64,000 nt of DNA from an uncultured Bacteroidales bacterium. Its GTDB lineage: Bacteria; Bacteroidota; Bacteroidia; Bacteroidales; UBA932. Location of the stretch: assembly GCA_944322925.1 (NCBI GenBank), contig CALUQM010000006.1, positions 1 to 64,000 on the forward strand, given 5' to 3'. Positions 34,833 to 43,748 of the stretch are shown piece after piece. The notes beneath the pieces were generated by a model. It made no database searches and had not been told where the DNA came from. It saw nothing but the letters and a program-made list of their open reading frames with translations. The number at the start of each line of letters is the position of its first letter. The stretch's first letter is position 1. Both the position numbers and the translations under genes were made by a program.

Positions 34833-36326
34833 TCAGAGCGTGACTCCCGACTTGAATATGGCGATTTCGGAATACGACGACTTTTCGTTGCAGACTTTCT
34901 CGCCGGATGCTACGGAAAGCACGAAATCGATGAATTCGTCATCTACGGACGCGACAGGCTTTCCGTCGAGTATGGAACCGGCATTGAAATCGATCCATCC
35001 AGGCTTTGAAACCGCAAGTCGCGTATTCGTGGAAATCTTCGCGGTAGGAACGAATGTCCCGAAAGGAGTACCCCTGCCCGTCGTGAAAAGGACTATCTGG
35101 CATCCTGATGCTGCCAGAGCCGTTGCGGCCACGAGGTCGTTGCCCGGGGCGCTGAGCAGATTCAGCCCAGGAGTCTTGAGCAGTTCCCCGTATCCGAGCA
35201 CATCCATGACTGCCGACCTTCCGGATTTCTGGGTGCATCCGAGAGATTTTTCCTCGAGCGTGGATATTCCCCCGGCCTTGTTTCCGGGCGACGGATTCTC
35301 ATAGACAGGCTGCCTGTTCGATATGAAATATTCCTTGAAGTCATTTATAAGTCTTACCGTCTTGTCGAAAACATCCTTGTCGGCGCATCTCGACATGAGG
35401 ATAGTCTCGGCTCCAAACATCTCGGGAACTTCGGTAAGCACAGTCGTGCCGCCCTGCGAGACGATCCAGTCGGAGAATCTTCCGAGAAGAGGATTGGCCG
35501 TAATGCCGGAAAATCCGTCGGAACCTCCGCATTTCAGCCCCACTTTCAGTTCCGAAGCTGGGATTTCCTCCCTTCTGTCATCGGCACAGGCTCCGGCTAT
35601 TTCCTTCATGAGTCCGAAGCCGTATTCCACCTCGTCGCCCTCCACTTTCTGACATTCCATGAATTTTATCCTGGCTCCGTCAACCGGCCCGAGAAGTTCC
35701 CTGAAAGCGGAAAGCTGGTTGTTCTCGCAGCCCAGTGCGACTACAAGGACGCCTGCCGCATTCGGATGCCGGACGATATCCGCCAGAATCCTTCTCGTAT
35801 TCTCATGGTCGTCCCCGAGCTGTGAACAGCCGTAATTGTGGGGGAAAGCGACGACTTTCTCCACTGCCGGATAATCAGGCAGGATATCGCGGAATCTGCC
35901 GGCGACAGCTTCAGCGACACCGTTGACGCAGCCCACGGTAGGAATGACCCACAGCTCGTTTCTTACCCCGACTCTCCCGTCGCTTCGCCTGTAGCCTTTG
36001 AACGTGGCTTTTACCTGAGATTTGGCGACTTGTGCAGGCACCGGAGAATATTTGTATTCAAGGACGCCTTCAAGATTGGTTTTCAATACCCTGTGGTCTA
36101 CAAGCCCTCCTTCGGGGACATCCTCAAGGAGATGCCCGACAGGATATCCGTATTTTATGACATTCTCACCTTTTGAAAGAGACCTCAACGCCATCTTGTG
36201 TCCTGCCGGAATATTCTCTGCCGCACTGATCATGCGGCCGTCCAGATGACAGACATCACCGGCAGCGACATTTGTTACGGCTACGGCGACATTGTCGGCC
36301 TGGTTTATTTTCAGGATTGCAGACAT
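34833..36326 (-). CDS. uxaA: Altronate dehydratase
   Basis: 497 aa, full length. An N-terminal SAF domain (about 1-95) is followed by the UxaA catalytic region. Segments YRRSDGRVGVRNELWVIPTVGCVN (about 113-136), HNYGCSQLGDDHENT, GGSDGFSGITANPL and STNTRLAVSKPGWIDFNAG near the C-terminus are typical, with cysteines that may bind the iron or manganese cofactor. It dehydrates D-altronate to 2-keto-3-deoxygluconate, the last step of galacturonate conversion. The start lies 3 bp after the uxaB stop. Confidence 0.95.
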   Translation of the reverse strand: MSAILKINQADNVAVAVTNVAAGDVCHLDGRMISAAENIPAGHKMALRSLSKGENVIKYGYPVGHLLEDVPEGGLVDHRVLKTNLEGVLEYKYSPVPAQVAKSQVKATFKGYRRSDGRVGVRNELWVIPTVGCVNGVAEAVAGRFRDILPDYPAVEKVVAFPHNYGCSQLGDDHENTRRILADIVRHPNAAGVLVVALGCENNQLSAFRELLGPVDGARIKFMECQKVEGDEVEYGFGLMKEIAGACADDRREEIPASELKVGLKCGGSDGFSGITANPLLGRFSDWIVSQGGTTVLTEVPEMFGAETILMSRCADKDVFDKTVRLINDFKEYFISNRQPVYENPSPGNKAGGISTLEEKSLGCTQKSGRSAVMDVLGYGELLKTPGLNLLSAPGNDLVAATALAASGCQIVLFTTGRGTPFGTFVPTAKISTNTRLAVSKPGWIDFNAGSILDGKPVASVDDEFIDFVLSVASGEKVCNEKSSYSEIAIFKSGVTL

Positions 36327-36329
36327 GAC

Positions 36330-37766
36330 CTAAAATATTGATTCCACAGCCTTTCTCATGCCCTGGGTCCTTATGATATCCAGTTTGGCGGCAAGCATTT
36401 CCGCCAGACCGGGAATCCTGTTCAGGTCTTCTCCCCAGATGAATTCAGCACCGAGGACCCCGCGCACAATGCCTGCAGTATCCTCTTTGGCCCACAGGTC
36501 CTTCAGCAGAGAGACAATGGCCGCATCATCGGCAGGGACGATTTCGGTATCGCCCCGCTTTCCTCCCCTGTAATATGTTATTATGGCCGCAAGTCCGAGC
36601 ACGAGCCCTTCCGGAAGCCTGCCCTTGCGGGCCAGATATGTCTTCAGGCCCGGCAGATCCCTTGTCCTGAATTTCGGGAACGAATTGAGCATGATGCTCG
36701 TCACGAAATGCTTTACATATGGATTTACAAAACGCTCCAGTACGGCATCGGCAAAGGCCGTAAGCTCCGGTTTCGGAAGGTCGAGGGTTTCGATCAGCTC
36801 CTCATACATGACTTTTCTGACGAATCTGCCGATGAGCGGATCCTCGACGCATTCCCTGACCGTATCCAGGCCTGAAAGATAGCCTACCGGAGACAGGACG
36901 GTATGAGGGCCGTTGAGCAATGTCACCTTGCGCTCATGGTACGGCTCCTCGCTCGGGACGAAGAGTACATTGAGCCCGGCCTTGTCCGCCGGAAATTCCC
37001 TGGCTACGGACTCCGGCGCCTCTATGACCCAGAGATGGAAGATTTCCGCCTTGACCACGAGTTTGTCCTCGTATCCTGCCCGCTCGAGAATCTCGCCGAT
37101 ATTGTCTTTCGGATATCCCGGAACGATTCTGTCGACCAGTGTGCAATAAACGCCGCAGGCATTGTCGAACCAGTTTCTGAAATCCTCGCCGAGATTCCAG
37201 AGTTCGATATACTGGTATACGCATTTCTTCAGTTCCTTGCCGTTCAGGAAAATAAGTTCGCATGGGAAAATTATGAGTCCTCTGGCCATGTCTCCCTTGA
37301 AATATTCGAACCTGCGGTACAGCAGCTGCGTCAGCTTGCCGGGGTATGAAGAAGCCGGCCTGTCAGTCAGACGGCATGAAGGATCGAATGCGATTCCCGC
37401 CTCCGTGGTATTTGATATCACGAAACGGATGTCAGGATTCTCCGCAAGGGCCATGTAATCATCGAAATCGCGGTAAGGATTGATGCCTCTTGAAATCACA
37501 TCTATCATGTCGAGCGAGTCGACGGCCTCTCCCTTGTCGATTCCCTGGAGGTTGAGATGATAAAGTCCGTCCTGTCCGTTCAGCACATCCACCATTCCCC
37601 TGTCTATGGGCTGGACTACAACCACTCCGGCATTGAAGTCGGTAGCCTTGTCGGTTTTCCACACGATCCAGTCCACGAATGCACGAAGAAAATTCCCCTC
37701 GCCGAACTGAATGATCTTTTCAGGATACTTTTTAGCCTGGACATTGTTTCTGTTCAATTTTTCCAT
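36330..37766 (-). CDS. uxaB: Tagaturonate reductase
   Basis: 478 aa from ATG 37766; the frame is open 37 codons upstream, but that stretch covers the promoter region and is not likely coding. The mannitol-dehydrogenase-type NAD domain begins IIQFGEGNFLRAFVDW, and the catalytic region holds NGPHTVLSPVGYLSG and RFVNPYVKH, with the Lys/Asn/His pattern of the polyol dehydrogenase family. It reduces D-tagaturonate to D-altronate using NADH. It is co-transcribed with uxaA and divergent from uxaC. Confidence 0.94.
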   Translation of the reverse strand: MEKLNRNNVQAKKYPEKIIQFGEGNFLRAFVDWIVWKTDKATDFNAGVVVVQPIDRGMVDVLNGQDGLYHLNLQGIDKGEAVDSLDMIDVISRGINPYRDFDDYMALAENPDIRFVISNTTEAGIAFDPSCRLTDRPASSYPGKLTQLLYRRFEYFKGDMARGLIIFPCELIFLNGKELKKCVYQYIELWNLGEDFRNWFDNACGVYCTLVDRIVPGYPKDNIGEILERAGYEDKLVVKAEIFHLWVIEAPESVAREFPADKAGLNVLFVPSEEPYHERKVTLLNGPHTVLSPVGYLSGLDTVRECVEDPLIGRFVRKVMYEELIETLDLPKPELTAFADAVLERFVNPYVKHFVTSIMLNSFPKFRTRDLPGLKTYLARKGRLPEGLVLGLAAIITYYRGGKRGDTEIVPADDAAIVSLLKDLWAKEDTAGIVRGVLGAEFIWGEDLNRIPGLAEMLAAKLDIIRTQGMRKAVESIF

Positions 37767-37814
37767 AGCACCTTGTCGTTTTATCTGTTTATAAAATTTT
37801 TTCCGATTGCGGTA

Positions 37815-37822
37815 CAAATGTA
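37815..37822 (-). promoter_or_regulatory. Promoter -7 element for uxaBA
   Basis: TACATTTG on the minus strand matches the consensus, 48 bp before the uxaB ATG. Confidence 0.6.
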
Positions 37823-37830
37823 ATCTTTTT

Positions 37831-37846
37831 CCGTGTTCGGGCACGG
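37831..37846. promoter_or_regulatory. Palindrome between the divergent uxa promoters, candidate operator
   Basis: CCGTG (37831-37835) and CACGG (37842-37846) are inverse complements 6 bp apart, lying between the minus-strand -7 (37815-37822) and the plus-strand -7 (37856-37863). A dimeric LacI- or GntR-type repressor of uronate genes bound here could control both directions. No regulator gene of that type is in the window. Confidence 0.45.
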
Positions 37847-37855
37847 GGATTTTTG

Positions 37856-37863
37856 TATATTTG
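37856..37863 (+). promoter_or_regulatory. Promoter -7 element for uxaC
   Basis: TATATTTG matches the consensus; the uxaC ATG lies 113 bp downstream, so the mRNA would have a leader of about 105 nt. Confidence 0.55.
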
Positions 37864-37976
37864 CGGGGATTTGACAATTATTGACTGTTTTTTGAATATT
37901 TTTGAAATCCGGAAATGTCCGGCATACCGATATTTGTCATGCCGACAAAACAATAACTGATAATCAACATAATATT

Positions 37977-39377
37977 ATGGAGAAATTCATCAACGACGAC
38001 TTCATGCTCACGAACGGCTATGCGCGCGAGCTGTACCACGAAAGCGCTGAAAAAATGCCGATAATCGATTACCACTGCCATCTGGTTCCCAAGATGATAG
38101 CGGACAACTACCAGTTCGGAGACCTGACCGAAGTATGGCTCGGCGGAGACCATTACAAATGGAGGGCGATGCGCGGAAACGGAGTCCCGGAAGAATACAT
38201 CACTGGGAACAGAAGCAGCTACGAGAAATTCGAGAAATGGGCGGAGACCGTTCCCTATACGATGAGAAATCCGCTTTATCACTGGACCCATCTCGAACTT
38301 GCACGTGTTTTCGGCGTATACGAACAGCTGAATCCGCAGACTGCCAGAAAGATTTACGACACTTGTACGGAAAAACTCCGGACCGAAGAATACAGAGGAC
38401 AGTCGCTCATGAAAATGTTTAACGTGGAAGTGGTCTGCACGACAGACGATCCGGTGGACTCACTCGAATATCACAAATATATCGCCGAACATCCTTTCGG
38501 GGTAAAGGTGCTGCCGGCATGGCGTCCTGACAAGGCCATGGCCATAGAAAAACCAGGATATGCGGAATATGTAGCGCGTCTGGCCGAAGTCAGCGGAACC
38601 CAGATAACCGGCTATCAGGACCTTCTGGACGCCCTGAAGAAACGGCATGACTTCTTCGCTTCAATGGGCTGCCGTCTGTCGGATCACGGACTGGAGAGTT
38701 TCTATGCCGAGGATTTCGGAATAGAGGAAATCGACGCCATATTCAGAAAAGGTCTGAAAGGGGAAGAACTGACGGAAAAGGAAATTCTCAAATTCAGAAG
38801 CGCGATGCTTCTGGACTTTGCCAGAATGGACTGGGAAAAAGGCTGGGCCCAGCAGTTCCATATCGGAGCTATCAGGGACAACAATACCAGAATGTACAAT
38901 ATCCTCGGTCCGGATACCGGATACGATGCCATCCATGATGTTTCCTGCGCCGCCGCCGGACACAAGTTCCTGAACAGGCTGGCAATGGAAGACAAGCTGA
39001 CCAAGACTATCCTGTACAACCTGAATCCGAAAGACAATGAAGTGCTCGCCACTATGGCCTACACGTTCAATGACGGGACAGTCCCTGGAAAGATGCAGCT
39101 CGGATCAGGCTGGTGGTTCCTCGATCAGGAAGACGGAATGCGCAAGCAGATGAACGCGCTTTCAGCCCTCGGCCTTTTCAGCAGATTCGTCGGAATGCTG
39201 ACGGATTCCCGCAGCTTCCTGTCATATCCGCGCCACGAATATTTCCGCAGGATTCTGTGCAGCGTCATCGGAGAGGACATCGAGAAAGGCAAACTGCCTA
39301 AGAGCGAAATGCCGTTCATACACCAGATGGTAAAAGACATTTCATACAATAACGCGGCCCGCTATTTCAATTTCTGA
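37977..39377 (+). CDS. uxaC: Uronate isomerase (glucuronate/galacturonate isomerase)
   Basis: 466 aa from ATG 37977 (upstream open frame rejected, it lies in the leader). The amidohydrolase-fold signature IIDYHCHL is near residue 27, with GVKVLPAWRPDKAM, HIGAIRDNNTRM and SDSRSFLSYPRHEYFRR-like closing segments (here TDSRSFLSYPRHEYFR), all typical of UxaC. It interconverts D-galacturonate with tagaturonate and D-glucuronate with fructuronate. It is divergent from uxaBA, sharing a regulatory region with a palindrome. A stem-loop overlaps its stop. Confidence 0.96.
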   Translation: MEKFINDDFMLTNGYARELYHESAEKMPIIDYHCHLVPKMIADNYQFGDLTEVWLGGDHYKWRAMRGNGVPEEYITGNRSSYEKFEKWAETVPYTMRNPLYHWTHLELARVFGVYEQLNPQTARKIYDTCTEKLRTEEYRGQSLMKMFNVEVVCTTDDPVDSLEYHKYIAEHPFGVKVLPAWRPDKAMAIEKPGYAEYVARLAEVSGTQITGYQDLLDALKKRHDFFASMGCRLSDHGLESFYAEDFGIEEIDAIFRKGLKGEELTEKEILKFRSAMLLDFARMDWEKGWAQQFHIGAIRDNNTRMYNILGPDTGYDAIHDVSCAAAGHKFLNRLAMEDKLTKTILYNLNPKDNEVLATMAYTFNDGTVPGKMQLGSGWWFLDQEDGMRKQMNALSALGLFSRFVGMLTDSRSFLSYPRHEYFRRILCSVIGEDIEKGKLPKSEMPFIHQMVKDISYNNAARYFNF

Positions 39378-39388
39378 GCAGCGGGCCG
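39355..39388. terminator. Stem-loop at the convergent end of uxaC and ettA
   Basis: CGGCCCGCT (39355-39363) and AGCGGGCCG (39380-39388) are exact inverse complements around a 16-nt loop that holds the uxaC stop. There is no T-run on either side, so a bidirectional terminator is likely but not textbook. Confidence 0.5.
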
Positions 39389-39405
39389 ATGTTATCCCGG
39401 AACGC

Positions 39406-41082
39406 CTATTCCATGAGCTTCCTGTATTTGAAGCGATGCGGAGTATCGCTGCCGAGACGCATTTTCCTGTTCTCCTCATATTCCGAATAGGAACCTTCGA
39501 AGAAATAGACCTGAGAATCGCCTTCGAAAGCAAGTATGTGAGTGGCTATCCTGTCGAGGAACCATCTGTCGTGCGAGATCACCACGGCACAGCCGGCAAA
39601 ATTCTCAAGGCCCTCTTCCAGGGCGCGGATGGTATTCACGTCCACGTCATTAGTAGGTTCGTCCAGCAGGAGTACGTTCCCTTCATCCTTGAGAGTCAGG
39701 GCAAGGTGAAGCCTGTTCCGCTCTCCGCCTGAAAGGATGCCGCAAAGTTTTTCCTGATCGGCGCCCGAGAAATTGAACCTCGAGACATAGGCCCGGGCAT
39801 TGACTTCCCTCTTTCCGAGCTTCACGAAATCGGAATCTCCGGCTATCGTCTGGTATACTGTCTTGTCCGGGTCGATGCTCTTGTGCTGCTGGTCGACATA
39901 CGCGAGCTTGACGGTCTCCCCTATTTCGATGGTGCCGGTATCAGGTGTCTCATATCCCATTATCAGCCGGAACAGAGTGGTTTTTCCGGCTCCGTTCGGT
40001 CCGATCACTCCGACTATTCCTGCCGGAGGAAGCACAAAACTCAGATGTTCGAAAAGAAGTTTGTCTCCGTAGGCCTTAGACACGTCATCGAATCTGATTA
40101 CCTTGTTTCCGAGCCTCGGGCCGTTCGGAATGAATATCTCGAGGGCTGCTTCCTTCTCTCTGGCATCCTGGCCGGCGAGTTTCTCGTAAGCTCCGAGTCT
40201 GGCCTTTGACTTGGCCTGCCTGGCCTTAGGCGCCATTCTCACCCATTCCAGCTCCCTCTCGAGAGTCTTGCGCCGCTTGCTTTCCTGCTTCTCCTCCATC
40301 TCGAGCCTTCTGGTCTTCTGGTCCAGCCATGAAGAATAGTTGCCCTTCCACGGTATGCCTTCGCCCCTGTCGAGTTCGAGTATCCAGCCGGCGACATTGT
40401 CGAGGAAATACCTGTCATGGGTCACGGCGATAACGGTACCCCTATACTGATGAAGATGCGCCTCGAGCCACTGGATACTTTCCGTATCGAGGTGGTTGGT
40501 AGGCTCGTCCAGCAGAAGCACGTCCGGCTGGCGCAGCAGAAGACGGCACAGTGCCACTCTTCGTCTTTCTCCCCCGCTCAGGTTTCCGATCACCGCATCA
40601 GAAGGAGGGCACTGAAGGGCGTCCATAGCCCTTTCGAGCTTGGCGTCTATCTCCCAGCCTTCGCAATGCTCTATCTTCTCGGTCAGTTCGCCCTGTCTTT
40701 CTATGAGCGCGGCCATCTCGTCATCGGACATCGGCTCGTCAAATTTCATGTTCACTTCCTCATACTCCTTCAGAAGGTCCATGACTTCCTGCACCCCCTC
40801 CTGCACTACTTCGAGGACAGTCTTTTCGGGATCCATCTGCGGTTCCTGCTCAAGATAGCCGACAGAATATCCCGGAGCCCATACGACTTCGCCCTGATAC
40901 GATTTCTCCACACCTGCTATGATTTTCATCAAAGTGGATTTTCCGGAACCGTTAAGACCTATGATGCCTATTTTGGCACCGTAAAAGAATGAAAGATAAA
41001 TATCCTTGAGGATTACCCTGTTGTTGTGAGGAAGGGTTTTACCTACCCCGTTCATTGAAAAGATTATTTTCTCGTCCGCCAT
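39406..41082 (-). CDS. ettA: Energy-dependent translational throttle protein EttA (ABC-F)
   Basis: 558 aa from ATG 41082 (a TTG eight codons upstream is less likely). Two ABC ATPase domains in one chain, Walker A GLNGSGKST and GPNGAGKTT, signatures LSGGERRRV and LSGGERNRL, joined by a charged linker (EEKQESKRRKTLERELEW) of the P-site tRNA-interaction type. There are no membrane segments. ABC-F proteins bind the ribosomal E site and regulate translation by ATP level. A TATTTTTG -7 lies 22 bp upstream. It is convergent with uxaC. Confidence 0.95.
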   Translation of the reverse strand: MADEKIIFSMNGVGKTLPHNNRVILKDIYLSFFYGAKIGIIGLNGSGKSTLMKIIAGVEKSYQGEVVWAPGYSVGYLEQEPQMDPEKTVLEVVQEGVQEVMDLLKEYEEVNMKFDEPMSDDEMAALIERQGELTEKIEHCEGWEIDAKLERAMDALQCPPSDAVIGNLSGGERRRVALCRLLLRQPDVLLLDEPTNHLDTESIQWLEAHLHQYRGTVIAVTHDRYFLDNVAGWILELDRGEGIPWKGNYSSWLDQKTRRLEMEEKQESKRRKTLERELEWVRMAPKARQAKSKARLGAYEKLAGQDAREKEAALEIFIPNGPRLGNKVIRFDDVSKAYGDKLLFEHLSFVLPPAGIVGVIGPNGAGKTTLFRLIMGYETPDTGTIEIGETVKLAYVDQQHKSIDPDKTVYQTIAGDSDFVKLGKREVNARAYVSRFNFSGADQEKLCGILSGGERNRLHLALTLKDEGNVLLLDEPTNDVDVNTIRALEEGLENFAGCAVVISHDRWFLDRIATHILAFEGDSQVYFFEGSYSEYEENRKMRLGSDTPHRFKYRKLME

Positions 41083-41103
41083 GATAGTCTTTGAATTATT
41101 CTG

Positions 41104-41111
41104 CAAAAATA
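41104..41111 (-). promoter_or_regulatory. Promoter -7 element for ettA
   Basis: TATTTTTG on the minus strand, 22 bp before the ATG. Confidence 0.5.
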
Positions 41112-41142
41112 AGAAAAAAAGTCATACCGGGACATGACGGCA

Positions 41143-41730
41143 TCATTCGGACCTTACCCTTTTCGCCCATTCGCTCGGAGACTGCCGGACGAAATTCCTG
41201 AAAGATATGTTGAACGAAGCCACTGAATTGAATCCGGACAAATGCGCAAGTTCGTTTATCCTCAGGTCCGGGTTGCTGACAAAAAGTTCCAGTGCATAGG
41301 CTATGCGCCGCTTGTTGACATACTGGCTGAAATTGAGTCCCGACATCCGGTTCACTGCCTTCGATACGTATGCCTTGTTCGTGTAGAGTTTTCTGGCTAC
41401 GTCGCTGATGGTAAGCCGTCCGTCGAGATAAGGCTTCGCCGTGTCGAAATAGTTTTCCAGCCGCAGGTAAATGTCCCTGATGATTTCCTCCTGCTCGGCG
41501 GTATCGTCGGATACCGCATCGCAGGCCGGAAGATCGCCGCATGAAGTTCCGGACGCTGCAGCATCGTCCCGGAGCGAATCATCTGCCGCTCCCGAAGGAT
41601 CCCCGGATTGCGGAAAACCGTCGTCCGTCCGCGCTCCACGGCACTCCCTTTTCCGGAAATATGTCATGATCAGGCAGGCTGCGGCCGACAGTACAAGCAC
41701 GGAAGCTGCGATTAAGAGAATAAGTTTCAT
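41143..41730 (-). CDS. Membrane-anchored AraC-type DNA-binding protein without sensor domain
   Basis: 195 aa. One N-terminal transmembrane helix (about 3-24) is followed by a basic RKREC stop-transfer segment and a low-complexity acidic/Ser/Ala linker (about 32-80). The C-terminal AraC domain (about 90-192) has two helix-turn-helix units (TISDVARKLYTNKAYVSKAV and INELAHLSGFNSVASFNISF). There is no periplasmic sensor: only two residues or so precede the helix. Bacteroidota have longer membrane-tethered AraC proteins with TPR or other domains; this one is stripped down. A TAAATTTG -7 element lies 30 bp upstream. Targets are unknown. Confidence 0.82.
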   Translation of the reverse strand: MKLILLIAASVLVLSAAACLIMTYFRKRECRGARTDDGFPQSGDPSGAADDSLRDDAAASGTSCGDLPACDAVSDDTAEQEEIIRDIYLRLENYFDTAKPYLDGRLTISDVARKLYTNKAYVSKAVNRMSGLNFSQYVNKRRIAYALELFVSNPDLRINELAHLSGFNSVASFNISFRNFVRQSPSEWAKRVRSE

Positions 41731-41759
41731 AGTTAGATTGTCTATCCGTTAGCTGTCAG

Positions 41760-41767
41760 CAAATTTA
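41760..41767 (-). promoter_or_regulatory. Promoter -7 element for the membrane AraC gene
   Basis: TAAATTTG on the minus strand, 29 bp before the ATG. The rest of 41731-41886 is AT-rich and shows no gene. Confidence 0.5.
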
Positions 41768-41886
41768 CATAATAACCTCTCCCGAAAAATATTTCCGAGA
41801 GAGGCAATATTAAATTTTTTCTCTTTTTAACAGATTTTTCTTTTTCTGACCGGTATTTTTTCTTTTTCACAGGCAATGCGGCGGAT

Positions 41887-42837
41887 TCATGCCTTCTTTT
41901 TCCTGCTGTCTTTCCCGCCTTTCAAAGTGTCGAAGCCCTGTCCGTACACTCCCATGACACTCGACACTGAAAGAAATGCATGGGGATCTATCGCCTTCAC
42001 GTACCTGAGAAGCAGGTTCAGATCGGCTTTTCTGGTCACTATCATAAGAATATCGCTCTCGGACTTGGTGTACCACCCCTCTGCCGATATGCGTGTCACG
42101 CCCCTCCCCATGTCCGTCGTCACGGCATCGGCTATTTCGGCGTATTTCTTGGAAAATATGAAAACCTGCACCGACTGCTTCGTACCCGAAAGGTAGATGT
42201 CCACGGTATAGCCGTTGACCGTTATGAGGATAAGGCCGTAGATGGAGGTAGCCAGTTTTTCAGGAAAAGGCACGAGAGTTTCGGTCCCTACATAATAGGA
42301 AGGGAAGAGCATGGATGACAGTATGATCACAACATCCATCAGCAGAATCAGCCTGCCGGGAGAAATGTTCCTGTACTTGCTGACCATGAGGGCTATGATG
42401 TCCGTCCCGCCGGAGCTGCCGCCCTGGGATATCGACATGCCTATCCCGACGCCTGTCATGACACCTCCGATGATCGTGCACAGGAGTTTTCCGTTGGATA
42501 CAGCCAGTTCCTGCGATATGGTCTCCGGAATGAGAGGAGGCAGGATATTGAGCAGCACGGACGCCAGGATGATAGCGTAAATGGTCTTGCCGCCGAATCC
42601 CCTGCCCATCACCTTGAAGGCTACAAGCAGGAGTATTATGTTGATTACGAAATAAGAATATCCCATCTGTATGCCGAAAGCATAATATATGATGGAACTC
42701 AGACCCGACACTCCTCCTGCAATGAGATTGTTGGGGATAAGGAATACAGCCCAGCCCATGACATAGCAAAGCATGCCAAGCGTTATAAGGGCATATTCCC
42801 TGATCAGCGTCCAGACGGACTTCTTCAACTCGAACAT
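41887..42837 (-). CDS. YitT-family membrane protein (copy 2 of tandem pair)
   Basis: 316 aa, with an N-terminal block of about five transmembrane helices (MLCYVMGWAVFLIPNNLIAGG, GGSSGGTDIIA) and a C-terminal soluble DUF2179 domain (about 215-300: TKQSVQVFIFSKKYAEIADAV, GVTRISAEGWYTKSE). This is the YitT family of unknown function, sometimes proposed as transporters. It lies 1 bp after the other YitT gene stop (42839) and they share motifs through their full length, so it is a tandem duplicate. It is probably the third gene of the leuS operon. Confidence 0.9.
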   Translation of the reverse strand: MFELKKSVWTLIREYALITLGMLCYVMGWAVFLIPNNLIAGGVSGLSSIIYYAFGIQMGYSYFVINIILLLVAFKVMGRGFGGKTIYAIILASVLLNILPPLIPETISQELAVSNGKLLCTIIGGVMTGVGIGMSISQGGSSGGTDIIALMVSKYRNISPGRLILLMDVVIILSSMLFPSYYVGTETLVPFPEKLATSIYGLILITVNGYTVDIYLSGTKQSVQVFIFSKKYAEIADAVTTDMGRGVTRISAEGWYTKSESDILMIVTRKADLNLLLRYVKAIDPHAFLSVSSVMGVYGQGFDTLKGGKDSRKKKA

Positions 42838-42838
42838 C

Positions 42839-43735
42839 TTATTTCTTTTTTGGATTCAGTTTCAGGCCGGCCTTGATTTCCTCGAAACCTTCGCCATAGA
42901 CGCTTGTAGCGGTAGATACCGAGACGAAAGCCTTGCTGTCGATGCGCTTTATCGCAGACACTATCTGATGAAGCTGCGTCTTCCTGGCTACGATAAGGAG
43001 TACCTTGCTGTCTTCCTGGGAATACCATCCGCGCGCATACAGGGCGGTGACTCCGCGGTCCATTTCATTGATTATGAAATCCGCCACATCCTTGTAGTTC
43101 GGAGAAAACACGAGAATCTGCACGGACGACTTCCTGCCGAGCAGCACCATGTCTATCATGACGGAGAACGTGACCATCGTGATATATCCGTATATCATGT
43201 CCTCGAGGGTCTTGCCAGGAATCAGAAGGATAGAGGCGATTATGAAAAGGTCCGAATAAAGGTAAACCTTGCCCGGAGACACGGGCCAGTACTTGTTTAT
43301 GATCATCGCCGCAATGTCGGTGCCGCCGGAACTTCCTCCCCTGAGCAGTATCAGACCTATGCCCACAGACTCGAGGATGCCTCCGACCACGGCAACTATG
43401 AATTTCTCGTCGAAATGTACCACAAGTTCATCGAAACGCGGGAGGATGTCGAAGAGTACGGACGACAGGAGGATGACATATATGGTCTTGAAGCCGAAAC
43501 TTTTGCCGAGAACGAGAAAACCGAGGATCAGGAGAATGGCATTGAGCGTAAAAAACGAATATGCCACCGGAATCCCTGTCGCAAAGTAGATGATGGTACA
43601 CAGACCGGTCCCCCCTCCGCTGGCTATGCCGTTTGGAATAAGAAATGATGTCCAGCCCAGACAGTATATCACCGTAGCCACGGTTACAATGCCGTAATCC
43701 CAGAGGATTGACAGAATACGCTTTGCAGACAACAT
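42839..43735 (-). CDS. YitT-family membrane protein (copy 1 of tandem pair)
   Basis: 298 aa with the same layout as its neighbour: four to five transmembrane helices with GWTSFLIPNGIASGGGTGL and LRGGSSGGTDIAAMI, then a DUF2179 domain (RKSSVQILVFSPNYKDVADF, GVTALYARGWYSQED). Function unknown. It starts 13 bp after leuS and ends 1 bp before the second YitT gene, so co-transcription with leuS is likely. Confidence 0.9.
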   Translation of the reverse strand: MLSAKRILSILWDYGIVTVATVIYCLGWTSFLIPNGIASGGGTGLCTIIYFATGIPVAYSFFTLNAILLILGFLVLGKSFGFKTIYVILLSSVLFDILPRFDELVVHFDEKFIVAVVGGILESVGIGLILLRGGSSGGTDIAAMIINKYWPVSPGKVYLYSDLFIIASILLIPGKTLEDMIYGYITMVTFSVMIDMVLLGRKSSVQILVFSPNYKDVADFIINEMDRGVTALYARGWYSQEDSKVLLIVARKTQLHQIVSAIKRIDSKAFVSVSTATSVYGEGFEEIKAGLKLNPKKK

Positions 43736-43748
43736 GTTTCAGATCTTT

